NCBI RefSeq assembly: GCF_948329825.1
Contig: NZ_CAOJCM010000002.1
Location: forward strand, 434,001 to 498,000
Length of the DNA: 64,000 nucleotides
Origin: Paenibacillus sp. JJ-100
Lineage (GTDB): Bacteria > Bacillota > Bacilli > Paenibacillales > Paenibacillaceae
Direction: 5' to 3'
Of this stretch, positions 8,702 to 17,832 are shown piece after piece. Numbering within the stretch: position 1 is the stretch's first letter; every line of letters begins with the position of its first letter. The notes below the pieces were generated by a model. It was not told where the DNA came from and did no database searches. It saw only the letters and a list, made by a program, of their open reading frames with translations. Position numbers and translations under genes: made by a program.

Positions 8702-9796
8702 TTATTCTCCCTTCCTGAGCAGTTCGATAACCTCACGAACAACCGTGATCGGCACATCTTTCACGATTCTGGCAGCACCAATCCGATCAGGAACAATAAA
8801 AACCATGTGCCCTTCACGGAATTTCTTATCATGCATCATTGCTTCCATTAGATCATCCGTGGCAAGGTGCGCAGGCAATGTAACTGGAAGGCGAAGAGCA
8901 CGCAGCATACGAACAGTATCTTCATATAGCCCTGCTGGCGCTCCAAGTTTCTCGCCTAGGAGTGCAGAACCAGCCATGCCGATAGATATCGCTTCTCCAT
9001 GAAGAAACTCGCCGTAGCCAGCAATGGCTTCAATGGCATGACCAATTGTATGTCCCAAGTTCAGCAGTGCACGTTCTCCATTCTCACGTTCGTCATTGGA
9101 GACGATCTCAGCTTTGATGCTGCATCCACGTTCCAGTCCGTATCCGAGTGTGTCCGGGTCAAGGGAGAGTAGCGCTTCGGCATGTTCTTCACACCAGTGT
9201 GCGAAGGATTCATCCCGAATTAGTCCATGCTTCAGCATCTCGGATAAACCAGCTGACACATCTCTCGGTGGCAAGGATTGTAGCGTGTCCACATCATATA
9301 GAACAAGCTCCGGCTGGTGAAACGCACCAATCATGTTTTTAGCCAGCGGATGGTTAACGGCTACTTTACCCCCAACACTACTGTCATGAGCTAGAATCGT
9401 CGTTGGAATCTGAACAAACTTGATTCCTCGCATATATGTTGCTGCAACGAAACCAGCCAGATCACCGACGACTCCTCCCCCAAGAGCGAGGATCGCTGAA
9501 CTGCGATCGAGTTTGCCTTCTATTGCTGCTGTCATCATATCCTGATAAACGGCAAGCGATTTGGAAGTTTCACCCGAAGGCACTACAGCGGATACGACAA
9601 CATATCCTGCTGCACGCAACGTTTGCTCTAATGTTGGCAAGTATTTCGGAGCCACATGATCATCTGTAATGATCAGGAGTGGACTTTTTTTGGTTAAGCC
9701 CACCTGTTCAAAATATCGGGGAGCTTCAGCCAGTAGACCACTGCCAATCATTATTGGATATGAACGTTCCCCAAGCTGCACTGTCAACTGACGCAT
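8702..9796 (-). CDS. aroB: 3-dehydroquinate synthase
   Basis: Second shikimate step: DAHP to 3-dehydroquinate, using NAD and a divalent metal. The start chosen is the ATG at 9796 (MRQLTVQL), 1 nt after the aroC stop, rather than an in-frame ATG 24 codons upstream inside aroC. This gives 364 residues, normal for the family. GGGVVGDLAGFVA binds NAD, and HDSSVGGKVAVN and LNLGHTIGHAIE contain metal and substrate ligands. Part of aroC-aroB-aroH. Confidence 0.96.
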   Translation of the reverse strand: MRQLTVQLGERSYPIMIGSGLLAEAPRYFEQVGLTKKSPLLIITDDHVAPKYLPTLEQTLRAAGYVVVSAVVPSGETSKSLAVYQDMMTAAIEGKLDRSSAILALGGGVVGDLAGFVAATYMRGIKFVQIPTTILAHDSSVGGKVAVNHPLAKNMIGAFHQPELVLYDVDTLQSLPPRDVSAGLSEMLKHGLIRDESFAHWCEEHAEALLSLDPDTLGYGLERGCSIKAEIVSNDERENGERALLNLGHTIGHAIEAIAGYGEFLHGEAISIGMAGSALLGEKLGAPAGLYEDTVRMLRALRLPVTLPAHLATDDLMEAMMHDKKFREGHMVFIVPDRIGAARIVKDVPITVVREVIELLRKGE

Positions 9797-9797
9797 A

Positions 9798-10967
9798 TTA
9801 GTAATTCTCCAGTTGTGCTTGGTAGCTAGCAACGTTCGCCCGAATCTCCTCCATGGAATCCCCGCCAAATTTCTCTAGGAATGCCTTGGCGATTTCCCAT
9901 GCAACGACATGTTCCATCACGACGCTGGCAGCCGGAACTGCACACGCATCCGAACGTTCAACCTGAGCTGTAAAAGCTTCTTTCGTATCAATATCCACAC
10001 TTTGCAGCGGTTTGTACAATGTTGGGATAGGTTTCATTACTCCGCGTACAACAACCGGCATACCGTTTGTCATACCGCCTTCGAATCCGCCCAGACGGTT
10101 CGTTGCACGGTGGTATCCACGATCTTCACTATGCAGTATCTCATCGTGAACCTGTGACCCGCGGATCGTACCTGCTTCGAAACCGATGCCGATCTCCACA
10201 CCCTTAAATGCGTTGATTGACATTACACCTTGAGCGATACGGGCATCCAGCTTGCGATCATACTGTACGTGGCTTCCAAGACCAACAGGAACACCTTCAA
10301 CGATACATTCTACGATCCCACCGATCGAGTCGCCTTCCTGCTTGATCTGATCGATGTATGCTTCCATTTTCTTCTCTGTTTCAGCATCAGTGACACGAAC
10401 CGAGGAAGCCTCCGTCACCGCGATCAATTCATCAATCGGAAGGTCTTGGTATGGAGCTTCAATCTCTCCGATGCGAATAACACGTCCCGCAACCTTAATG
10501 CCAAACTCAGCCAAGAACTGACGTGCAATAGCACCGCATGCCACACGCACGGTTGTCTCACGGGCGCTAGAGCGTTCCAAGACATTACGCAAGTCTTTGA
10601 GATTGTACTTCAAACCACCGTTCAGATCAGCATGTCCAGGGCGTGGACGGTGAACTCGGCGTTTCTCTTCATCACTGCCTTCAATCGGCTCAATATTCAT
10701 AATATTCTGCCAGTGCTTCCAGTCATTATTCTGAACAACGAGCGCTACTGGAGCACCTGTCGTATATCCGTGACGAATTCCACCAACAAAAGTAGCCTGA
10801 TCCTTCTCAATCTGCATCCGGCGTCCACGGCCATACCCTTTCTGGCGGCGATGAAGTTGGAAGTTTAATTCTTCAAAGTCAATATTCAAATTACTTGGCA
10901 GTCCTTCAATAATTGCGGTCAATTGGGGTCCGTGCGTTTCCCCTGCAGTTAAATAACGTAAACTCAT
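9798..10967 (-). CDS. aroC: Chorismate synthase
   Basis: Last shikimate step, EPSP to chorismate with reduced FMN. The start chosen is the ATG at 10967 ([14 protein letters not shown]), preceded by AAAGGGGGAACG, giving 389 residues. Signatures seen are [43 protein letters not shown] and the C-terminal [15 protein letters not shown]. It is called aroF in older Bacillus naming. First gene of the aro/trp block after a terminator behind cheR, so it may have its own promoter in 10968-11080. Confidence 0.97.
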   Translation of the reverse strand: MSLRYLTAGETHGPQLTAIIEGLPSNLNIDFEELNFQLHRRQKGYGRGRRMQIEKDQATFVGGIRHGYTTGAPVALVVQNNDWKHWQNIMNIEPIEGSDEEKRRVHRPRPGHADLNGGLKYNLKDLRNVLERSSARETTVRVACGAIARQFLAEFGIKVAGRVIRIGEIEAPYQDLPIDELIAVTEASSVRVTDAETEKKMEAYIDQIKQEGDSIGGIVECIVEGVPVGLGSHVQYDRKLDARIAQGVMSINAFKGVEIGIGFEAGTIRGSQVHDEILHSEDRGYHRATNRLGGFEGGMTNGMPVVVRGVMKPIPTLYKPLQSVDIDTKEAFTAQVERSDACAVPAASVVMEHVVAWEIAKAFLEKFGGDSMEEIRANVASYQAQLENY

Positions 10968-11081
10968 AATACGTTCCCCCTTTAAACTGTTAAACTTCAC
11001 ATTGCTAAAATCCCATAATTTCTTTGCTTATTATAGTATAGCTGATCCGCTTTGACAAGAAAGCCACCTTTTCTTATACAA

Positions 11082-11122
11082 ACAACCGCCTGAGCACATC
11101 TATGTGCACCTCAGGCGGTTGT
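11082..11122 (-). terminator. Terminator between cheR and aroC
   Basis: Perfect 13-bp inverted repeat (11082-11094 with 11110-11122), with a further CACAT/ATGTG stem inside. The minus-strand tail TTGTATAAG is only weakly U-rich, so termination may be partial. Confidence 0.7.
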
Positions 11123-11135
11123 ATATTATGCCGAT

Positions 11136-11927
11136 TTATTTTTTCCGATAGAAGAACGTCTCCGCAGTCTCCAGCCCGTACTGTCCAGGAGAGAAAATCT
11201 GCTCCGTACTGCCTACGAATAGCATCCCACCCGGGCGCAGACTGGCTGCAAATTTATGATACAACAGGTTTTTGGCTTCCTCGGTAAAATAAATCATGAC
11301 ATTCCGGCAGACGATCAAATCATAGCCTTCATCAAAACGGTCTAGCAGCAAGTTTTGTTTGCCGAAGTTTATAGCACTTTTAAGCTTCTCATCGATATGA
11401 TACATCATACCGTTCTGCTTAAAGTATCGGCTCGCAATTTCAGGAGGTACATCTTTCAGAGAACGCTCCATATAACGGCCTTCCTTCGCTTTCGCGAGAG
11501 CACCTTCATCCAGATCGGTTGCCGAAATGGAACTTTCTTTCAGAATACCCATCGTATCCAGAATCATTGCAATGGTATATGGCTCCTCACCTGTTGAACA
11601 GGCAGCACTCCACACTTTAACTTTGCGTTTGGAACCGATCAACTCAGGTAGAATCTCATCGCGCAACACTTCCCAACGATTCGGGTTACGCCAAAATTCC
11701 GATACGTTAATGGTCATGCGATCCAAAAACTCATAGAATAAAGACTTGTCCTTCTGCATGGCATCAAAAAACATGGAAAATGTATCAAAGCCATTTTTAT
11801 TCCGAAGTGTGGTCAGCCTTCTTTTCATCTGGCCTTCCTTGTATTGAGCAAGATCAATGCCTGTGCTCTCTTTAACTTTACGAATGAATCCCGCATAATC
11901 CGGGTCTAGTTGTTCTTGCTCCAGCAT
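11136..11927 (-). CDS. cheR: Chemotaxis protein methyltransferase
   Basis: Transfers methyl groups from SAM to glutamates of chemoreceptors, setting adaptation. It has 263 residues: an N-terminal helical CheR domain (about 1-70) and a SAM-binding domain with WSAACSTGEEPYTIAM, DLDEGALAKA and DLIVCRNVMIYF. The gene lies 24 nt after ndk and upstream of aroC, the same odd chemotaxis position as in B. subtilis. No other che genes are here. Confidence 0.95.
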   Translation of the reverse strand: MLEQEQLDPDYAGFIRKVKESTGIDLAQYKEGQMKRRLTTLRNKNGFDTFSMFFDAMQKDKSLFYEFLDRMTINVSEFWRNPNRWEVLRDEILPELIGSKRKVKVWSAACSTGEEPYTIAMILDTMGILKESSISATDLDEGALAKAKEGRYMERSLKDVPPEIASRYFKQNGMMYHIDEKLKSAINFGKQNLLLDRFDEGYDLIVCRNVMIYFTEEAKNLLYHKFAASLRPGGMLFVGSTEQIFSPGQYGLETAETFFYRKK

Positions 11928-11951
11928 CGTATATCACCCTTTGGCTAATAA

Positions 11952-12395
11952 TTACAACCAGGCTCCGATGCTCTTCTCATAACTGACCAGCTCGTCAGGC
12001 TCAAAGAAATTGGCTGCTTCACGAGATGCACTTTCCGGTGAATCCGCCCCGTGAATGAGATTATGTGGTGTGTGGCTAGCGAAGTCTCCACGAATTGTCC
12101 CCGGAGCAGCTTCCCTCACATTTGTTTTACCGATAACCATACGAGCAAGTGCCACAATATCGTCACCTTCCCAGACCATAGCAAATACGGGCCCAGATGT
12201 GATAAAACGAACCAGATCATCAAAGAAAGGCTTGCCTTCATGTTCGGCATAGTGGCGCTTGGCCTGTTCTTCCGACATCTGCACCAATTTACCTGCTACG
12301 AGCTTGAATCCTTTGTCCTCCAGACGGCTGATAATACGGCCAATCAAACCACGCTGCACACCATCCGGTTTAACCATTAAAAATGTACGATCCAT
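11952..12395 (-). CDS. ndk: Nucleoside diphosphate kinase
   Basis: Exchanges gamma-phosphates between nucleoside tri- and diphosphates through a phosphohistidine. The active-site histidine is in [21 protein letters not shown] begins the fold and the C-terminus [10 protein letters not shown] is complete. The start is set at ATG 12395 ([12 protein letters not shown]), 9 nt from AGGAG. An ATG two codons earlier sits too close to the ribosome site. This gives 147 residues, normal for the family. Confidence 0.96.
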   Translation of the reverse strand: MDRTFLMVKPDGVQRGLIGRIISRLEDKGFKLVAGKLVQMSEEQAKRHYAEHEGKPFFDDLVRFITSGPVFAMVWEGDDIVALARMVIGKTNVREAAPGTIRGDFASHTPHNLIHGADSPESASREAANFFEPDELVSYEKSIGAWL

Positions 12396-12587
12396 TGCCA
12401 TTCACTCCTCACTCACGGTTCAAAGTTAATCACTATGTAAACGCAATCCCTTTGATTGTAACATACAAGTTTATATCCTCCCAATGAGGAATTTCACATC
12501 AGTACCTTACATTCCCGTGAATTGTGAGTCAGGTTGGCGAGATCTTTTTGAAGCTCGACTAGATTCTGAGTGTCAAACAATATCCCC

Positions 12588-13562
12588 TTAATGGGTACGT
12601 TTAACTACAAAATGAGCAATATCCCGCAGATTTTTGGTTGTCTTGATATTTGGCAGCTGGTCAAGAGCATCGAGCGCTTTCTTCATATATCGGTCAGCCA
12701 GGGCTTCTGCTTTAGCTATTCCTTGACTTTGGCGAATCATTCCAATGGCATCAGATGCACTTGCACGACCTTCTTCATGTTGTACACGTGAAATCTCCTT
12801 CAGGAGCGGCTCACGCAGATGCTCTTCTCTTAGCGCATACAGTACAGGCAGCGTGATATTCCCCTGCTTCATGTCGCTTCCCGGTGGCTTGCCGAGCTGC
12901 TTCTCCGTGCCTATTAAGTCCAGAACATCATCCTGAATCTGAAAAGCCATGCCTATATTATATCCATAGGTATAAAGAAGAGAAGAGATATGCTCAGGTG
13001 CACGTGTAGCAAGTGCCCCAAGTTGACAGCTGACGGCAATCAGAAGTGCGGTTTTGCGACGAATACGCAGCAGATAGTTACGCACACTCTGACTTGTATT
13101 AAAAAAGTCTCGAATCTGTTCCATCTCTCCGATGGACATCTGTACCATGGCTTTGGCTAGAATACGGTGAATAGCTGGTTCGGCTAATCCAGCCGTCAGT
13201 TCCAGTGCTTTGCCATAAATATAGTCTCCCGTGTACATCGCGATCCGATTGTCCCATTTAGACTTGACCGTAGGTTTTCCTCTACGGGTTCCAGCGTTAT
13301 CAATCACATCATCATGAACGAGTGATGCAGAATGAATGAGTTCCAATGGAACAGCTACGAGCTTCAAACGCTCAATATCATATGTACCAAACTTTCCGCC
13401 CAAGAGCACAAAAACAGGACGTAGTCGTTTCCCTCCTGCTTTAAGCAGATGGAGTGAAGTTTCACTCAGCAGTTGTTGCTCACCCTGTACACTACGATAG
13501 AGTTCTTTTTCAATATAATCCATGTCCTTTTTTAACAATCCGAAAATGTCCAATAGTTTCAT
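12588..13562 (-). CDS. hepT: Heptaprenyl diphosphate synthase component 2
   Basis: Catalytic subunit of a trans-prenyltransferase that builds the menaquinone side chain. It works with HepS, encoded upstream in the same cluster. The two aspartate-rich motifs are LVHDDVIDNA (about 81-90) and FQIQDDVLDLIG (about 208-219). GGKRLRP (43-49) binds isopentenyl diphosphate. The protein has 324 residues. The ATG overlaps the stop of a 14-codon mini-ORF (ATGA), which carries the strong SD. A 339-nt structured leader separates it from ubiX. Confidence 0.95.
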   Translation of the reverse strand: MKLLDIFGLLKKDMDYIEKELYRSVQGEQQLLSETSLHLLKAGGKRLRPVFVLLGGKFGTYDIERLKLVAVPLELIHSASLVHDDVIDNAGTRRGKPTVKSKWDNRIAMYTGDYIYGKALELTAGLAEPAIHRILAKAMVQMSIGEMEQIRDFFNTSQSVRNYLLRIRRKTALLIAVSCQLGALATRAPEHISSLLYTYGYNIGMAFQIQDDVLDLIGTEKQLGKPPGSDMKQGNITLPVLYALREEHLREPLLKEISRVQHEEGRASASDAIGMIRQSQGIAKAEALADRYMKKALDALDQLPNIKTTKNLRDIAHFVVKRTH

Positions 13563-13603
13563 TCGTTCACCCGTGTCAGCGTATTGTCAGTCCTAAATTC
13601 CAT
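13559..13603 (-). CDS. 14-codon mini-ORF coupled to hepT (candidate)
   Basis: ATG at 13603, read MEFRTDNTLTRVNE, ends in TGA overlapping the hepT ATG by ATGA. It has a very good SD, GGAGGGGAAGG, 5 nt before the start, whereas hepT itself has only GGGTGA nearby. The layout suggests hepT translation is reached by reinitiation after this peptide. The peptide has no recognisable function. Confidence 0.45.
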   Translation of the reverse strand: MEFRTDNTLTRVNE

Positions 13604-13901
13604 GCTTACCTTCCCCTCCAGCAAGCCCGAGCCAAAAGGCAGAAATGATCACCCATGGCTTGCCGTTCCTGCTTGTGTTCTTCTACAGCGTCCTACCAGT
13701 CCAATTCGAATGCCATATTCGGGAAATAAACGCTGCGACTAGTTCTGAATCAAAAGTACAGAAGTTGCCGGTGCATGGGTCAAGACTGTGGACATCTTTG
13801 CGCTACCATCAGCACTCACCGATACCCCGGGAGTCAGGGGGACATGTCAAGAAGGCATACATCTCTGAACTAGTTATCCAGAAAAGTACTGCTTGACCAT
13901 A
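13604..13901 (-). ncRNA. Structured leader / candidate RNA element before hepT
   Basis: No convincing gene on either strand. On the minus-strand RNA an 11-bp closing stem (13863-13873 with 13739-13749, 10 of 11 paired) encloses about 113 nt, within which CGGTG/CACCG and AAGAT/GTCTT stems can form. A second hairpin (13657-13663 with 13621-13627, inner GCC/GGC at 13631-13640) ends directly before the mini-ORF SD. I match it to no riboswitch class I know. It has no T-run, so if regulatory it would act on translation or processing. Confidence 0.4.
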
Positions 13902-14519
13902 TCATCCCCGTTCATCCGGTTCTCCCCATCTTGTAAACAGTTGATGCGGGATACGCAAACTATCCAGCACTTTCCCAACTAAAAATAATATTAAATCATC
14001 CATACTCTGAGGTTTGTAATAAAAAGCAGGCATGGCCGGTATTATTCGAACACCAAGGCGAGAGAGCTTAAGCATGTTTTCCAAATGAATGGCATGAAGA
14101 GGCGTCTCTCGCGGCACTAGAATCAAAGTCCTGCCCTCTTTCATCATAACATCGGCTGCACGTGACATCAGATTGTCCGAAGAACCGTTTGCGATTGATG
14201 AGAGAGTTCCCATGGAACAGGGCATGATAATCATGCCCTCAGCCAGATAAGATCCGCTCGCGATCGAGGCACCAATATCACTCACAGGATGATAGATTAA
14301 CACCCCATCGCGATGGCCGAACTTTTCTTGAAGTATGTTCTCCCGGTTTGTAACATCCCAGTCCATCTCTTCTTTTAACACACGCCATCCTGCATTAGAG
14401 ACGACCAAATGAACGGTGTAACCCAGATCAAGCAGCGTTTCAATCAATCGGATGCCATATATGCTGCCACTCGCTCCGGTAATCCCAACAACAAGTCGTT
14501 GTTTCTCCGGTTGCTGCAT
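13902..14519 (-). CDS. ubiX: UbiX-type flavin prenyltransferase
   Basis: Makes prenylated FMN, the cofactor of UbiD decarboxylases, from FMN and dimethylallyl phosphate. The 205-residue protein starts with GITGASGSIYGIRLIE (flavin-binding) and has SNAGWRVL, GASIASGSYL, MPCSMGTLSSIANG and LVPRETPLHAIHLENM, all typical of UbiX/Pad1. It lies between a UbiA-type prenyltransferase and hepT. A role in a UbiD-dependent decarboxylation of menaquinone synthesis (futalosine-type route) is likely but inferred; no ubiD is in the window. Confidence 0.9.
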   Translation of the reverse strand: MQQPEKQRLVVGITGASGSIYGIRLIETLLDLGYTVHLVVSNAGWRVLKEEMDWDVTNRENILQEKFGHRDGVLIYHPVSDIGASIASGSYLAEGMIIMPCSMGTLSSIANGSSDNLMSRAADVMMKEGRTLILVPRETPLHAIHLENMLKLSRLGVRIIPAMPAFYYKPQSMDDLILFLVGKVLDSLRIPHQLFTRWGEPDERG

Positions 14520-14521
14520 CT

Positions 14522-15388
14522 TTAATTCACCGCCAGATCAATAAGTGTAAACGTAAATACGACCAGACTCAGCACACTGTTCATGGTAAAAAATGCCGTC
14601 TGTACACGACTCATATCATTAGGTGAAACGATGTAATGCTCATAGAGCAAAATTCCATACGTGATCAACATTCCTGCACCGTACCACCAGCTCAGATCGG
14701 TCATTAACAGGATTGCAAGGAAACCAATTGCCGTAATCACATGAAAAAACTTAGCAATCTGAAGCGATTTAACAAGACCAAAGCGCGAAGGAATGGAGTG
14801 CAACCCTTCGTCTTGGTCAAACTCCAGATCTTGACAAGCATAAATAATGTCAAAACCAGCAGTCCAGAATACAATCGTAACGTACAGCACCATCGCTGTC
14901 CAATCGATCGTACCCGTTACGGCCACCCATCCTCCTAGAGGAGCCAGTCCAATTGTCATGCCAAGCACGACGTGACAGAGCCATGTGAAGCGTTTAGTGT
15001 ATGAATAGAGCACTAGCATGAATACCGCAATGGGCAACAGCTGCATGGATAGGACATTAAGATTGGATGATGCCCAGAACAATAATATAAACGAGACAAT
15101 GACGAAAATAATAACTTCACCATTCTTCAGCAAACCTGCTGGAATGGCTCTCATCGCAGTACGCGGGTTTTTGGCATCAATTGCCTGGTCAATGATGCGA
15201 TTCAGACCAAATGCAGCACTCCGTGCACCAACCAAGGCGAGTAATACCCACATGATCTGTATCCAGCTTGGGAACGTGTTGTTGACAACCATAGATCCCA
15301 ATATAGCGCCCATAAACGCAAAAGGTAAAGCAAAAAGAGTGTGTTCAATCTTGATCATTTCTAAAAAAATACGAATTTTCCTAAGCAT
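14522..15388 (-). CDS. UbiA-family aromatic prenyltransferase (menaquinone)
   Basis: Integral membrane enzyme that attaches a polyprenyl chain to an aromatic acid. The 288-residue protein has several hydrophobic helices and both aspartate motifs: NRIIDQAIDAKNPRT (about 65-79) and DLEFDQDEGLHSIP (about 187-200). The start at 15388 has AAGGAGAATCAGA upstream and overlaps the menG stop by 8 nt. It sits with menG, ubiX, hepS and hepT, so the substrate is probably a menaquinone precursor. By sequence it resembles 4-hydroxybenzoate-type UbiA (MqnP of the futalosine pathway) rather than MenA; this is inference. Confidence 0.88.
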   Translation of the reverse strand: MLRKIRIFLEMIKIEHTLFALPFAFMGAILGSMVVNNTFPSWIQIMWVLLALVGARSAAFGLNRIIDQAIDAKNPRTAMRAIPAGLLKNGEVIIFVIVSFILLFWASSNLNVLSMQLLPIAVFMLVLYSYTKRFTWLCHVVLGMTIGLAPLGGWVAVTGTIDWTAMVLYVTIVFWTAGFDIIYACQDLEFDQDEGLHSIPSRFGLVKSLQIAKFFHVITAIGFLAILLMTDLSWWYGAGMLITYGILLYEHYIVSPNDMSRVQTAFFTMNSVLSLVVFTFTLIDLAVN

Positions 15389-16109
15389 TCTGATTCTCCT
15401 TGGTTCCAATATGCAGTGCCGCGATGCCTCCGGTCAAAGGATAGGCCTGCACTTGTTGCAATCCTGTTTCAACAAAAATGTCCGCCAGTTCCTTTCTTCC
15501 CGGGAAAAGTGCCAGAGAATCTGGCAGCCATTTGTATTGCTCATAGCGTTTGGCAAACAATTTAGCCATATTAGGCAACATGTGCTCAAAATAAAAATAA
15601 TAAATCCCCTTAAACGGCTGCCAAGTCGGTTTTGACAATTCCAGACAGACTACCATACCGCCCGGCTTAACAACACGTTTCATTTCGGAAAGAACCTGTC
15701 TAAGATCCGGTACGTTTCGCAATCCGAACCCAATCGTCACATAGTCGAACGTATCGTCTTCAAAAGGCAATGACATGGCATTGCCCTGAATTAACGTGAT
15801 CTGCTGCGAACGGTTCACAGCATCAATCTTTGTCTGACCTACTTCTAACATATTACTGCTGAAATCCAGCCCATGCATGTGCCCCGTTTCACTTGCTTCT
15901 GCCATGGCAAGGGTCCAGTCACATGTCCCGCAACACAAATCCAGTCCGGTATCGCCTTTGGACATATTCATCTTCTTCATTGTGAATTTACGCCAAGCCT
16001 TATGCCTGCGGAAACTCAGAATATCGTTCATGACGTCATACTTGCCGGCTATACTCTGAAAAACCGAATGGACAAATTCTTCTTTCGGTTTAGTCTCTCC
16101 GCTACCCAT
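15381..16109 (-). CDS. menG: Demethylmenaquinone methyltransferase
   Basis: SAM-dependent C-methylation of demethylmenaquinone, the last step of menaquinone synthesis (UbiE/MenG family, called menH or gerCB in old Bacillus maps). The 242-residue start at 16109 (MGSGETKPKEEFVH) has GGGGGGAGACGAACGA upstream. Motifs are FQSIAGKYDVMND, GLDLCCGTCDW (SAM loop), GLDFSSNML and IGFGLRNVPD. Gene order hepS-menG is the Bacillus one. The reading frame extends upstream into hepS but lacks a ribosome site there. Confidence 0.95.
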   Translation of the reverse strand: MGSGETKPKEEFVHSVFQSIAGKYDVMNDILSFRRHKAWRKFTMKKMNMSKGDTGLDLCCGTCDWTLAMAEASETGHMHGLDFSSNMLEVGQTKIDAVNRSQQITLIQGNAMSLPFEDDTFDYVTIGFGLRNVPDLRQVLSEMKRVVKPGGMVVCLELSKPTWQPFKGIYYFYFEHMLPNMAKLFAKRYEQYKWLPDSLALFPGRKELADIFVETGLQQVQAYPLTGGIAALHIGTKENQNA

Positions 16110-16134
16110 TCGTTCGTCTCCCCCCAATCTTCCG

Positions 16135-16986
16135 TTACTCCGCATGTGAAGTCTGCACATAAGACAGATACGGCTCAAGAATTGCTTCGATCTCATGCAA
16201 ATCCTGAAGACTTTCCTCATCTTGCAGCAAAAGCTGAATGCGGTGTGTGCATTCACGAAGCTTGTCCAGAAGTATTTTCCTTACGCTATATTTCAGCACC
16301 AAAGAACCCCATACATGCGGTTCGATCTCCATTTCACGTAGATACTTGCGTTCCCCGTCATTGCCATGTTCATAAATATGCCAGAATGCATAACTATGAA
16401 GCGCTTGTTGATTATCACGCATGCGATTCATCTCTTCTGTGAGCGTTTCGCAAATGCTGAACTCCTTCAACAAGCTGGTCCACAATGACTTCTCCTCATC
16501 ACGCATCATGTCCGAAAAAGAAAGAAACAGCTGCATTCTCAGCTGTACCGTTTCACGCAAGTATTCATCAGCAGAAATGAGGAGCTTCTTCATCCGATCA
16601 TACAGCGTCATCTTACGAGCGTTTACTTCGGAAACTGCACCACTGAGCTTGCCGATCATTTCAATTTTGCCTGCATGAGCAAGCAATTGGTAAAATCGGC
16701 TGCTTAGATAATCTCCAGCGAGAACATTTAACTGACGTGAACGCATCTCTTGTTCTCCCCGATCACCGGATCTTGTATCAATTCGATCATGCGTATCCAT
16801 AGCCAACTGAACGAGCGATGTGGCCAGTGCGTACAACTCTTGATCCATCTTCTCATCTGTACGGGCGACAAATGCCTGTAACAGACGGGCCCGACTATCC
16901 GGAAATGAAGGGATTTCCGTATGTTGTCGAATCATGTCGTAATCCGTGTATTTCTTTGCTAGTTGGGGTACGCGATATGAATTCAT
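16135..16986 (-). CDS. hepS: Heptaprenyl diphosphate synthase component 1
   Basis: Non-catalytic partner of HepT that sets product chain length. The 283-residue, mostly helical protein aligns by character with Bacillus HepS: YRVPQLAKKYTDYDMI near the start, VLAGDYLSSRFYQLLA (about 100-115) in the middle, and a KMTLYDRMK stretch. The start at 16986 is 6 nt after GGAGG. It lacks DDxxD motifs, as expected for the small subunit. Upstream lies a membrane-anchored hypothetical; downstream is menG. Confidence 0.88.
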   Translation of the reverse strand: MNSYRVPQLAKKYTDYDMIRQHTEIPSFPDSRARLLQAFVARTDEKMDQELYALATSLVQLAMDTHDRIDTRSGDRGEQEMRSRQLNVLAGDYLSSRFYQLLAHAGKIEMIGKLSGAVSEVNARKMTLYDRMKKLLISADEYLRETVQLRMQLFLSFSDMMRDEEKSLWTSLLKEFSICETLTEEMNRMRDNQQALHSYAFWHIYEHGNDGERKYLREMEIEPHVWGSLVLKYSVRKILLDKLRECTHRIQLLLQDEESLQDLHEIEAILEPYLSYVQTSHAE

Positions 16987-17093
16987 TCTCATCCTCCGAG
17001 ACTTTGCTTTGTTAGACCATTTCTGCACTACAATCCTATATATTATAGCATATGTTTATCGGACACGCACTGAATCCTGCTATTTGATTACCC

Positions 17094-17639
17094 CTAACTT
17101 GTCATTTCAAACTGCTTCTTCCACAGTTCCGTCTGCATGAGGTGAAACCAATCCTTCAATTCCTCTGAAAACGTGGTACTTTTCCAAGTTCGAAGCATAT
17201 CGATCGCATACAATGGCCACTCACCACGCCGAATATCCGCAGCAAGTAGCAGGTGACGCTTATGTATCCATTCATCTTCAGCCATGATTCGAAGCAGCAC
17301 CTGATCAACATTGTCTACCGTTCGAAAACTTAGATCGGCTAGAGCAGCCATATTTTCATAAATTTCAGTATAGCTGGTGTCCTTCCCTTTCACTTTGAGG
17401 TCGAGTGTCAAAATGGATTGTTTCCATTCCACTCTGGCGATTGGCGTGGACATATGAAGGGAACTCAGTACATCCACCAGATTCTCGTTTGTCAACTGGA
17501 TTGGCTGATGAGTTGCCGTAACTGGCTCTGCCCTTTCTCCGCCCCATGTACGTGTATGCAAGCTCTGAAAAACCACGAGCAAGATGACTGCCGTAATCGT
17601 TGTCACAATGGATGCAGCCACAATCATTCCCGGTTTCAT
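17094..17639 (-). CDS. Membrane-anchored hypothetical protein between mtrB and hepS
   Basis: 181 residues. One N-terminal hydrophobic segment (about 5-24, MIVAASIVTTITAVILLVV) is followed by a soluble domain predicted outside the membrane. I do not recognise the family. The soluble part has no cysteines and no clear catalytic motif; the C-terminus is rich in Trp and Leu. The start has GGGAGGCGCAT upstream. It sits behind the mtrB terminator and 108 nt before hepS, so it may head the hepS transcript. B. subtilis has no gene at this exact spot. Confidence 0.75.
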   Translation of the reverse strand: MKPGMIVAASIVTTITAVILLVVFQSLHTRTWGGERAEPVTATHQPIQLTNENLVDVLSSLHMSTPIARVEWKQSILTLDLKVKGKDTSYTEIYENMAALADLSFRTVDNVDQVLLRIMAEDEWIHKRHLLLAADIRRGEWPLYAIDMLRTWKSTTFSEELKDWFHLMQTELWKKQFEMTS

Positions 17640-17707
17640 ATGCGCCTCCCTGCCTTTACCTGTTAGTGTAGTCTGTCCAGTAAAGGCTCATACCTCATTG
17701 TACAATG

Positions 17708-17729
17708 AAAAAAAGCAGGCTATGCCTGC
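17708..17729 (-). terminator. Terminator after mtrB
   Basis: GCAGGC-TAT-GCCTGC stem (17715-17720 with 17724-17729) followed on the minus strand by seven T. It separates mtrB from the hypothetical-hepS unit. A short T-run on the other side could also allow plus-strand use. Confidence 0.85.
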
Positions 17730-17832
17730 AATTTTTATTTGTTGGGCTCAATCTGATTACGAACGCCAATTTCACTAAGCCTAGTCAGAGTCTCTCAATA
17801 CTCTTCTTATTCCTGTTTTAGGATCGTACAGT

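Noticed and set aside
13645..13896. 83-residue plus-strand ORF between hepT and ubiX
   Set aside because: No ribosome site, no family; the inverted repeats on the minus-strand RNA explain the region better.
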